This document shows, in pieces, positions 1 through 6,109 of a stretch of 8,852 nt of DNA. The first letter of the stretch is position 1, and every line of letters starts with the position of its first letter. This stretch comes from Eubacteriales bacterium (GTDB taxonomy: Bacteria; Bacillota_A; Clostridia; Christensenellales; Aristaeellaceae). Where the stretch lies: positions 1 to 8,852 of the forward strand of contig JAQUXV010000090.1 in assembly GCA_028692205.1 (NCBI GenBank), in the 5' to 3' direction. The notes beneath the pieces are model-generated. The model did not search any database. It saw only the letters and a program-made list of their open reading frames with translations, and was not told where the DNA came from. The position numbers and the translations under genes were made by a program.

Positions 1-167
1 CGCTGCAGTTTAAGAAGGATCTTGCCGACCAGTTCCGCAGTATGGAAAAGGAACTGGACGCCTCCATCGATATCCTGCAGCTGATGGATAATTCCCGTCT
101 GGCGCTCAACCATACGGCCGAAGCGGCAGAGCCGAGCGGCGAGGACGAAAATACGGTATTGCCATGA
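1..167 (+). CDS. 3' end of an unrecognised gene (partial)
   Basis: The frame beginning at base 3 is open from the window edge to a TGA at 165-167, giving the last 54 residues of a protein. I do not recognise the family. The visible part starts with a charged, heptad-like stretch (KKDLADQFRSMEKELDAS) suggesting an amphipathic or coiled-coil helix, then a second helix-like stretch, and ends in an acidic, probably disordered tail (AAEPSGEDENTVLP). There is no membrane segment in the visible part. Its stop overlaps the start of the next gene as ATGA, and the codon use resembles the downstream genes, so it is very probably the preceding member of the same operon. Whether it belongs functionally to the polysaccharide cluster cannot be told from this fragment. 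Confidence 0.8.
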   Translation, partial: LQFKKDLADQFRSMEKELDASIDILQLMDNSRLALNHTAEAAEPSGEDENTVLP

Positions 168-1864
168 AGAAGATAGGGCGAAAAATATCCATAGGGGCTC
201 TGTGCCTGTTACTGTGCGCGGCGCTTTTGTTGCTGAACGGATGCGCGATCCTGTACGGTGAGCAGCAGCCCGAGGCTACCCCGACGGCGGCAGAAACCAC
301 GCCCGTGCTGCTGCATGCCTCCGTAACGCCCGCGCCGACGCTGGAAAACGAGCCTGCCGTCGTCTACACGAACGTGTTAACCGAAAAGAGAATTGTCAGT
401 CTGGTGCTGGAAGGCTATACCGATGCGGATACGATGAAATCCATCGCGGATAAGTTGAAGGAAGCGCGGATTCCGGCGGTTTTTTTCATCAGCGGGATCG
501 TTGCGGACGAGCACCCCGATGTTGTGCGGCTGATTGCCAACCAAAACTTCACCATCGGCAATTACGGGCTCAGCGCCAGTAAAGACATGCAGGATAACGA
601 CATCCCCACCAATATCCATCTTTTCCAGCGCGGGCAGGAGCTGCTTTTGGAAACCACGGGGGAGGAGCCCACGCTCTTCCGCTGCAACGGCTCCGACTAC
701 ACGCGGGAAGTGCTGCAGGCCGCCGCGTATGTGGGCCTGAAGGCGGGCGTGAAACCCAATCTGTTTTTGAACCATACCAGCTTCCAAACGTATGACGACG
801 CGCAATCCTACGTTAAAAACAAGCTGGCGCGCGGCTCCATCGTTACGATCAAGCTGGGGCAGGCGCTGGCCGCCGACGAGTATCTGCAGACGACCTACGT
901 CATGTCGAACCGCGCGGTCGATCCGCCGCCCATGCTTTCGGACAAGATGGAGGATATCATCGCCGAAACGTACGTGAACATTATCAATGTGGTCGACTGG
1001 CTGATGCAGGCGATGGAAGACGAGAATATGACGTTTGTGACGCCGGAAGAGCTGCAGGCCCAGCGGATTACCATGTTCGATTCGCCCGCGGAGCTGAGCC
1101 CCGAGATGCTTGCGCTGGTGGACCCGGACGCCTATTCCATCCCCGTAACCGGCGACCCGCTGGAAAATATCGCGCCGCAAACCACCGTAGCCGCCACGGA
1201 AACCCCGACCGGCGAAAGCGCCGACGCGACGCCCGCGCCGATAGACAACTCGCTGGCAGACGGCGCGGTGTTTGTGGGCGACTCGGTTACGGAAGGGCTG
1301 CAAAGCTATGTGGAATGGCGGCGCATAAACGAACCGGAATTCCTGGGCGGAACACAGTTCCTTACCTCCACCAACTTCAGCATTGGGCGCGCGCTTCAGG
1401 AGATCGACGAGGATTCCGTACACCCCGAGGTAGATGGGGTGAAGATGACGGTTGCGGACGCCCTGAAAGCGATCGACGCGAAAAACGTATTCCTGATGCC
1501 GGGGCAGATCGACGTCAGCGGATATACCGAAGACCAGTTCATCAACAATCTGGAATTGATGATTTACGAAATCCGAAAAGTCAACCCGGATATCAACATC
1601 TGGCTGGAATCGATTCCCCCGGGAACCACGAAGCGGTACAGCGCGCCGGACAACGTTAAAATTTTCCGCTACAATTTGGCGATGTACAAATTCTGCCTGC
1701 AATACGACGTTGCTTTTATCGACGCGGCCTATCCCCTGCGCAACGACGGCGGATACCTGCCCGATGAATTCTGTATCGATACGGAAACTTATGGCTTCCA
1801 CCTTAACGACGACGGGTGCGACCTGTGGCTGAATTTTCTGCGCGGCTATATGCCCGCCCGTTAA
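164..1864 (+). CDS. Lipoprotein with degenerate NodB deacetylase domain and SGNH/GDSL hydrolase-like domain
   Basis: 566 residues. Residues 1-27 are a lipoprotein signal: basic KKIGRK, a hydrophobic core, and the lipobox L-N-G-C with Cys27 as the lipid anchor. A Thr/Pro/Ala linker follows (about 33-66). Residues ~72-300 match the polysaccharide deacetylase (NodB) fold: PAVFFISG at 104-111, LFRCNGSDY at 171-179, RGSIVTIKLG at 223-232, FVTPEEL at 291-297. The catalytic TFDDG is replaced by VLEGY (81-85), the metal His pair by NYGLSAS (133-139) and RPPYG by RCNGS, so no deacetylase activity is expected. A second T/P/A linker (~331-360) leads to an SGNH domain (367-566): GDS with nucleophile Ser374, GQID (447-450) where GxND is usual, and YGFH (543-546) where DxxH is usual. 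It probably binds or de-esterifies an extracellular glycan at the outer membrane face. There is no good Shine-Dalgarno site; the ATGA overlap with the upstream stop suggests translational coupling. Confidence 0.88.
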   Translation: MKKIGRKISIGALCLLLCAALLLLNGCAILYGEQQPEATPTAAETTPVLLHASVTPAPTLENEPAVVYTNVLTEKRIVSLVLEGYTDADTMKSIADKLKEARIPAVFFISGIVADEHPDVVRLIANQNFTIGNYGLSASKDMQDNDIPTNIHLFQRGQELLLETTGEEPTLFRCNGSDYTREVLQAAAYVGLKAGVKPNLFLNHTSFQTYDDAQSYVKNKLARGSIVTIKLGQALAADEYLQTTYVMSNRAVDPPPMLSDKMEDIIAETYVNIINVVDWLMQAMEDENMTFVTPEELQAQRITMFDSPAELSPEMLALVDPDAYSIPVTGDPLENIAPQTTVAATETPTGESADATPAPIDNSLADGAVFVGDSVTEGLQSYVEWRRINEPEFLGGTQFLTSTNFSIGRALQEIDEDSVHPEVDGVKMTVADALKAIDAKNVFLMPGQIDVSGYTEDQFINNLELMIYEIRKVNPDINIWLESIPPGTTKRYSAPDNVKIFRYNLAMYKFCLQYDVAFIDAAYPLRNDGGYLPDEFCIDTETYGFHLNDDGCDLWLNFLRGYMPAR

Positions 1865-1872
1865 GCGAAACG

Positions 1873-1878
1873 AAGGGG
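1873..1878 (+). promoter_or_regulatory. Shine-Dalgarno site of the PilZ-glycosyltransferase gene
   Basis: AAGGGG lies 7 bases before the ATG at 1886, in the 21-base gap after the preceding stop. It supports this start and independent loading of ribosomes on the synthase cistron. Confidence 0.75.
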
Positions 1879-1885
1879 TACCGAT

Positions 1886-3724
1886 ATGTCAAAATGGACT
1901 CCACCGGTTTCTGACGTAATGCTCCATCCGCAGCAGGATCGGAGACTGCTGCCGCATGTGCCCGACCCGCGTAAAATTCGCACGGGTGCGGACCGGCGCG
2001 ACAATTTGGAGAAGGATCGCAGCAAACCGCAGTATGCAACCTATGCGGGCCAGCGCTACGCGGCGGATTTTGTCGTGCGCGTGCGCAGCGGCTCGCGCCG
2101 CAAGTTTACCGCCCGGTGCGTGGATATCTCTCAGACCGGTATGATGCTGAAGCTTCCGCGTAAGGAAGCCGAACGCCCGTTGCACGAGGGCGAACCCATG
2201 ACGTTGGATTTTTCCCTGCTGCCGGGCGTGCTGCACGAAGGTACGGAAAGCCATTACCGCATCAAGGGCAAAGCGGTGCGTTACATACCCGAAAAACGCA
2301 GCGTTGCCATACGGTTTGCCTGCCCCCTGTACATCAGCCGCCGCAAGCGTAAGGACACGACGCTTTCTTCCCTTTCCGTGTTTTTCCTGTTTCTGGTTAC
2401 GCTGGTTATTTTGCTGATGCGCACGGAGAGCGTGGCCAATTTCCGGCAGAACAGCATTCTGTACGGCTACTCCATCGCTACGGCCGCCTTCCTGCTGACG
2501 CGCTACCTGTTCGGCGCGCTGTATAAGCCCGTGCCGGTCGACCCGGAATATACGCCCTCCATTACCATTGTTATTCCCTGTTTTAACGAGGAAAAATACA
2601 TATCCCGAACCATCCTCAGCTGTATCGATCAGGATTATCCGCCCGATAAGCTGGAAATCATCATCGTAGATGACGGCTCCTCGGACAAATCCGTGGAGCG
2701 CATCAAGGAAACGGTGACGAATCTGTGGCGTGAAGATCCCCGTTTCGGCACACAGGAACGTATCCGCGTGTTTTTGCAAAAGCACAATCAGGGCAAGCGC
2801 GAGGCCATGGCGCTGGGCATTCAGAATGCGCACACGGAGCTGATCGGCTTCGTGGATTCGGACAGCTTTCTGGAGCCGGATGCCATCCGCCATCTGGTGC
2901 AGCCGATGTACGACCCCAAAATGGGCGGCGTCGCCGGGCGAACCGACGTGGTAAACGCTTATACCAACCGGCTTACGAAGATGCAGTGCGTGCGCTACTA
3001 CATCAGTTTCCGCATCATCAAAGCGGCGGAGGCGTATTTCGGCGCCGTTACCTGCCTGTCCGGGCCGCTCTCCTGCTATCGGCTCTCTGCCGTGAAGGAA
3101 GTGCTGGACCCGTGGCTGAAACAGACGTTTTTGGGCCGCAAGGCTACCTTTGGCGACGACCGCAGCCTGACCAACTTCGTGCTGAAAAACTATCGGACGT
3201 CCTATCAGGATACGGCCATCTGCTCCACGCTGGTGCCTAACCGCAACAAAGTATTCCTGCGCCAGCAGATGCGCTGGAAACGCTCGTGGCTGCGCGAAAG
3301 TCTCCGCGCGGGCGGGTTTATGTGGCGCAAGGAACCGCTGATGTCCATGTCGTTCTACATGGGGCTTGTAATCCCGCTGATCGCCCCTGTTATTATGGTG
3401 TACAACCTGATTATCGTTCCCCTTACGCTGCATATTTTCCCGACAACGTTCCTGATGGGCCTGCTGCTGATGTCGCTGTTGATGAGCTTTACCCAGCTGC
3501 GGCTGAAAAAGAGCAACCTGTGGCTTTACGGCCTGTGGTTCGTACTTTACTACGAAGCGGTTCTGCTTTGGCAGATGCCGTACGCCTGGCTGACGTTCTG
3601 GGTGTCCGACTGGGGCACGCGCGGCACCGGCAAAAAGAAGAAGAAGCAGGAAAAGAAGCAACTGTGGGATGAAACGATGGACTATGAGGATGAGAACGGA
3701 AAAACGACCAAACAGACGGGTTAA
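1886..3724 (+). CDS. PilZ domain-family 2 glycosyltransferase fusion, hyaluronan-synthase-like processive polysaccharide synthase
   Basis: 612 residues; predicted membrane synthase that polymerises and extrudes a polysaccharide from a nucleotide sugar. Order: hydrophilic N-terminus (1-50); PilZ c-di-GMP-binding domain (~50-150) with DISQTG (D80, S82, G85 of DxSxxG) and Arg57; two membrane helices (~160-179, ~191-211); GT2 catalytic domain (~222-470); three hydrophobic segments (~488-573); charged Lys-rich then acidic tail. Catalytic motifs are complete: VDDGSSD (261-267), DSD (324-326), SGPLSCYR (392-399), GDDR (423-426) and Q-x-x-R-W (460-464) followed by KRSWLRE. GDDRSLTN, SGPLSCYR and QQMRW resemble class I hyaluronan synthases and NodC more than cellulose synthase, but the sugar cannot be assigned. 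The PilZ RxxxR motif reads YAGQR (53-57), so its first Arg is missing. In BcsA the PilZ is C-terminal; here it is N-terminal. Probably activated by c-di-GMP. Confidence 0.93.
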   Translation: MSKWTPPVSDVMLHPQQDRRLLPHVPDPRKIRTGADRRDNLEKDRSKPQYATYAGQRYAADFVVRVRSGSRRKFTARCVDISQTGMMLKLPRKEAERPLHEGEPMTLDFSLLPGVLHEGTESHYRIKGKAVRYIPEKRSVAIRFACPLYISRRKRKDTTLSSLSVFFLFLVTLVILLMRTESVANFRQNSILYGYSIATAAFLLTRYLFGALYKPVPVDPEYTPSITIVIPCFNEEKYISRTILSCIDQDYPPDKLEIIIVDDGSSDKSVERIKETVTNLWREDPRFGTQERIRVFLQKHNQGKREAMALGIQNAHTELIGFVDSDSFLEPDAIRHLVQPMYDPKMGGVAGRTDVVNAYTNRLTKMQCVRYYISFRIIKAAEAYFGAVTCLSGPLSCYRLSAVKEVLDPWLKQTFLGRKATFGDDRSLTNFVLKNYRTSYQDTAICSTLVPNRNKVFLRQQMRWKRSWLRESLRAGGFMWRKEPLMSMSFYMGLVIPLIAPVIMVYNLIIVPLTLHIFPTTFLMGLLLMSLLMSFTQLRLKKSNLWLYGLWFVLYYEAVLLWQMPYAWLTFWVSDWGTRGTGKKKKKQEKKQLWDETMDYEDENGKTTKQTG

Positions 3725-3742
3725 CAGCGGCGGTGAGGCAGT

Positions 3743-3752
3743 GCCTTAAGGC
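3743..3752 (+). repeat. Perfect 10-base palindrome between two genes
   Basis: GCCTTAAGGC sits in the 79-base gap between the synthase gene and the next gene. There is no loop and no T-run, so it is not a rho-independent terminator. It overlaps the weak AAGG before an alternative GTG start at 3756. It could be an operator-like site or chance. Confidence 0.3.
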
Positions 3753-3783
3753 TGAGTGCGACCTGTTTGGGGCAACACCGTTC

Positions 3784-3791
3784 GGAAGGAG
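3784..3791 (+). promoter_or_regulatory. Shine-Dalgarno site deciding the start at 3804
   Basis: GGAAGGAG precedes the ATG at 3804 by 12 bases, slightly long but the strongest site in the gap. The alternative in-frame GTG at 3756 has only AAGG four bases away, and would add 16 residues that look nothing like a signal or domain. Confidence 0.55.
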
Positions 3792-3803
3792 CAACGGAAC
3801 CAG

Positions 3804-5747
3804 ATGCCTGAACCAAAGCAAAAAAAGAAGAGGCTGAGACGGGCGGAGTCGAACCTTCGCCACACCAACCGCGTAAAGGCTGTGCGTGTCTTTTTGCAGT
3901 TTGCGGTGTTGGCGGTGGTTCTGTGGATGATTGTTTCCTCTGTGATCCAGTCCAATATCGAGCGGGCCGCAGAGACGAGCGAGTTATCCACACAAACAAG
4001 CGACGCCACCGGGGCAATGGTAACGAGGAAGGCCGACGAGGCCAGCAGTTTCATAGCCATTTCTTATCCGGGGCTTACGACTTCGACAAGCCTGGACAGC
4101 AAGATTGTGAACCAGAAGGTGTTTCAGGAGCAGATTGCGGCGCTGAAAGCCTCCGGCTATGAAACCATCACACAGGATGATATCGCCAATTTCTATCTGC
4201 GATACAGCTCGCTGCCTAAAAAAGCGCTCTTCATTATTTTTGAAGACGGGCTTAGCGGCACCACGTACCTTGCGCAGGATACGCTGAAGGAAAACGATTA
4301 TCTTGCCACCGCCTGCTCGTACGCCGGTAACCTGAACAGCCTTGGCGATATGTACCTTACGGCCGCGACACTGAAAACGCTGCCCGACGCGGGCTGCTGG
4401 GAGATCGGCAGCAACGGATACCGCCTTTCCTATATCAATGTCTTTGACCGGTACGAGAACTTTTTTGGCGAGCTGAACGCAAGAGAATTCCTGGATGTTC
4501 ACGAATACCTTTGGCGCGAATACAACCACTACCTGATGGACTTTATCCGCGATGAGGATCACCTGCGCATGGAAAGCGAGGCCGAACTCGTGGCGCGGAT
4601 CGACAACGATTATAAAATGCTTCACAGCGATTACATCGACTCGCTCGGCTTTGTGCCCGGGCTGTATATCCTGATGCATTCCAACACCGGCGCGTTCGGC
4701 ACCGATGTTGTCGCCAGCGATGCCAACCGGGACAACATTATGAGCCTGTTTACCATGAACTTCAACCGTGAAGGCACCTGCCTGAACAACCGGGATTCGT
4801 CGATCTACGATTTGTCCCGTCTGCAGGTGCAAAGTTATTTCTCCACCAACCACATGCTGATGCGGATCTGGGATGATACGGGAGATACGCTGCAGTTCGT
4901 TACGGGGGACCAGAAGGAAGCGGCGCATTGGTATCTGGATGACGGCGCCGTGGAGTTTAAGAACAACGATCAGATTATCCTGACGTCCGAACCGGTGGGC
5001 AAGAGCACGCTGACGCTGAACAGCCGCCTGTTTTCCGATTTGGATATGACGGTTACACTGACGGGCAACCTGGTAGGACGCCAAAGCATCTACCTGCGTA
5101 CCGACCGCAACCTGGAACACGGCATCGAGGTTGCGCTGGTTGATAACAACCTTGAGGTGTATGAACTGGGCGGAGACGGGGAGCCGTTGTTTACACAGGA
5201 TCTTTTCGTGTTCGACGGCGGGCCGTTCATTTCGACCCAGGAGGACGAGCACAACGGCCTTGTCGCGCTGCAAAAGGCGATTATCAAATACGATGACGAT
5301 TCCAAGCGCATCGCGCAGGCGACCGCCAAACTGCGTAAGCTGGAAAACACGCCTGTGCTGACGCTGGAAGACGGCGGAACGCCCTACTACCCCGTAAACG
5401 ACACGGCTACACGGGGCAACCGCAAACTGCGCATTCGTCTGGTAGGCAAAAGCATCAGCCTGTGGATTGATGATAAACCTGTTGTGAACCAGCTGGAAGT
5501 GCCTTACACCCAAACCGGATCGCTTGCGCTGGGCGCCGCTGTGTTTGAAAATATCGAAGGGCACTATACGCAGCATAATGTTTACGACGATGTTTACGAC
5601 GCCGTTTTCAACAACCTTACCGTGAACGACGCACAGGATGTCAACTCCGTCCTGTACGCCTACACGCTGTCGGCGGAGGAAAACGTGGGCACCATCATTT
5701 CGGAATGGTTCCACAATCTGGCCGATTACATGGCGAAGACTTTCTAG
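3804..5747 (+). CDS. Membrane-anchored extracellular protein: degenerate NodB-like domain plus LamG/concanavalin-like domain
   Basis: 647 residues from ATG 3804. A strongly basic cytoplasmic N-terminus (PKQKKKRLRR) is followed by one membrane helix (~26-48), placing the rest outside. Residues ~80-330 look like a NodB/PgaB-type deacetylase barrel: ISYPGL near 86, SGYETITQDDIANFY (117-131), ALFIIFEDG (141-149), LKENDYLATA (161-170), WEIGSNGY (199-206). Motif 1 is FEDG instead of FDDG (catalytic Asp to Glu147, Asp148 kept) and both metal His positions are lost (N204, L208), so it is probably not an active Zn deacetylase. Residues ~375-606 have alternating beta-strand patterns, including RLVGKSISLWIDDKPV and GSLALGAAVFEN, typical of LamG/PF06439-like jelly rolls that bind carbohydrate, with an insertion around 475-535. 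It lies 79 bases after the synthase gene, same strand, probably the same operon. Likely role: capture or handling of the exported polymer; not proven. Confidence 0.85.
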   Translation: MPEPKQKKKRLRRAESNLRHTNRVKAVRVFLQFAVLAVVLWMIVSSVIQSNIERAAETSELSTQTSDATGAMVTRKADEASSFIAISYPGLTTSTSLDSKIVNQKVFQEQIAALKASGYETITQDDIANFYLRYSSLPKKALFIIFEDGLSGTTYLAQDTLKENDYLATACSYAGNLNSLGDMYLTAATLKTLPDAGCWEIGSNGYRLSYINVFDRYENFFGELNAREFLDVHEYLWREYNHYLMDFIRDEDHLRMESEAELVARIDNDYKMLHSDYIDSLGFVPGLYILMHSNTGAFGTDVVASDANRDNIMSLFTMNFNREGTCLNNRDSSIYDLSRLQVQSYFSTNHMLMRIWDDTGDTLQFVTGDQKEAAHWYLDDGAVEFKNNDQIILTSEPVGKSTLTLNSRLFSDLDMTVTLTGNLVGRQSIYLRTDRNLEHGIEVALVDNNLEVYELGGDGEPLFTQDLFVFDGGPFISTQEDEHNGLVALQKAIIKYDDDSKRIAQATAKLRKLENTPVLTLEDGGTPYYPVNDTATRGNRKLRIRLVGKSISLWIDDKPVVNQLEVPYTQTGSLALGAAVFENIEGHYTQHNVYDDVYDAVFNNLTVNDAQDVNSVLYAYTLSAEENVGTIISEWFHNLADYMAKTF

Positions 5748-5750
5748 GCA

Positions 5751-5766
5751 GCTTCGGGTTTTGCAA
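5751..5766 (+). repeat. Direct repeat copy A
   Basis: GCTTCGGGTTTTGCAA begins three bases after the preceding stop codon. A near-identical copy (one T fewer) lies at 5838-5852. Both copies are followed within about 15 bases by a hairpin whose left arm begins GGCGA, so the repeat unit is larger than the core. Confidence 0.65.
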
Positions 5767-5779
5767 ACTAGCGCACTCC

Positions 5780-5808
5780 GGCGACCATCGCCGCCGCTCC
5801 GGGCGGCG
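5780..5808 (+). repeat. Two overlapping GC-rich stem-loops following repeat copy A
   Basis: GGCGA (5780-5784) pairs with TCGCC (5788-5792) across a three-base loop. CGCCGCC (5789-5795) pairs with GGCGGCG (5802-5808) across a six-base loop. The two share bases 5789-5792, so they are mutually exclusive folds. No T-run follows. Confidence 0.55.
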
Positions 5809-5837
5809 CAACGGTGGCCCGCAGTACCACAGTTACG

Positions 5838-5852
5838 GCTTCGGGTTTGCAA
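5838..5852 (+). repeat. Direct repeat copy B
   Basis: GCTTCGGGTTTGCAA, the second copy of the core seen at 5751-5766, 87 bases downstream, again followed closely by a GGCGA-armed hairpin. Confidence 0.65.
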
Positions 5853-5861
5853 GTCTGCTCT

Positions 5862-5879
5862 GGCGAATGCCGATTCGCC
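5862..5879 (+). repeat. Perfect 7-bp stem-loop following repeat copy B
   Basis: GGCGAAT (5862-5868) pairs perfectly with ATTCGCC (5873-5879) across a GCCG loop. It stands in the same place relative to copy B as the 5780-5792 hairpin does to copy A. No T-run follows. Confidence 0.65.
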
Positions 5880-5886
5880 GCACCTG

Positions 5887-5911
5887 TTTCGGTGCCCGGC
5901 GCGCACCGAAA
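5887..5911 (+). repeat. Perfect 9-bp inverted repeat
   Basis: TTTCGGTGC (5887-5895) and GCACCGAAA (5903-5911) flank a seven-base loop. No T-run follows (AGGGCGGCGG instead), so it is not a standard terminator. It is the strongest single stem in the gap. Confidence 0.7.
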
Positions 5912-5916
5912 GGGCG

Positions 5917-5961
5917 GCGGCAGGAGCGCAGATTGCGCCCGTTTTGAAAGGGCGCTGCCGC
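5917..5961 (+). repeat. Bulged composite stem-loop
   Basis: Outer arms GCGGCA (5917-5922) and TGCCGC (5956-5961) enclose an inner stem GCGCCC (5935-5940)/GGGCGC (5950-5955) with loop GTTTTGAAA; 5923-5934 would bulge on the left. Within the bulge side, GCGCA (5926-5930)/TGCGC (5934-5938) is a competing small hairpin. Confidence 0.5.
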
Positions 5962-6010
5962 TCCGGTTTGATGATTTCCCAAACTGTGCCCGGACTGCCG
6001 CAGGATTCTT

Positions 6011-6087
6011 AACCCGCCTCTCCCATGCCGCGTGGACTTTGGCGGCGTCGGCCTTCGCGGCTGGAAGGGGAAACAGAGCAGCGGGTT
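6011..6087 (+). promoter_or_regulatory. Possible structured leader before the GH18 gene (nested inverted repeats)
   Basis: AACCCGC (6011-6017) can pair with GCGGGTT (6081-6087), and inside it GCCGCG (6027-6032) with CGCGGC (6056-6061). The closing arm ends 10 bases before the GGAGGTG ribosome site of the GH18 gene, where a regulatory leader would sit. The stems are short and could be chance in GC-rich DNA; no known riboswitch consensus is matched. Confidence 0.3.
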
Positions 6088-6097
6088 CCGATAGTAT

Positions 6098-6104
6098 GGA
6101 GGTG
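6098..6104 (+). promoter_or_regulatory. Strong Shine-Dalgarno site pointing to an ATC start codon
   Basis: GGAGGTG is the best ribosome site in the window. Its GGAGG core ends seven bases before ATC at 6110, an ideal spacing. The first in-frame ATG is at 6158, 53 bases away, with only AAAAAGA-type sequence before it. The reading frame is open back to a TAG at 6092-6094, so translation from 6110 is possible. Confidence 0.65.
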
Positions 6105-6109
6105 TTACC

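Larger units (their letters stand above)
5748..6109 (+). other. 362-base intergenic region rich in hairpins, no credible gene
   Basis: This is the only long gap in an otherwise tightly packed cluster. Short open frames crossing it have no Shine-Dalgarno site or protein-like composition. The first two thirds hold an imperfect repeat (period 87 bases) and a run of GC-rich stem-loops. The last third holds a nested inverted repeat ending just before the ribosome site of the GH18 gene. I found no clear sigma-A promoter and no hairpin followed by a T-run. It could be an inserted multicopy intergenic element, a structured leader or small RNA, or an operon break. Confidence 0.7.

Noticed and set aside
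3756..3803. Longer start (GTG 3756) for the NodB/LamG-like gene
   Set aside because: It has only a short AAGG four bases away and adds 16 residues without features; ATG 3804 follows a better purine-rich site and gives a normal basic N-terminus before the anchor.
377..5906. Long minus-strand open frames at 377-1801, 1889-3661 and 3984-5906
   Set aside because: They are antisense to well-supported genes with clear domains and motifs. Their translations are His/Arg/Val-rich without recognisable motifs, as expected from the complement of GC-rich codons. The third also runs across the gap without any start signal.
5887..5961. Rho-independent terminator after the LamG-like gene
   Set aside because: The stems are strong, but none is followed by a run of T; GC-rich sequence follows each one.
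5748..5965. CRISPR array
   Set aside because: There are only two imperfect copies of a 15-16 base core, with unequal palindromic sequence between them and no regular spacers or cas genes.
6011..6095. c-di-GMP (GEMM-I) riboswitch before the GH18 gene
   Set aside because: The end CAGCGGGTTCCG resembles the 3' part of GEMM-I and would suit the theme, but the conserved GCAAAGC core and the GNRA-loop hairpin are absent. A covariance-model search would settle it.
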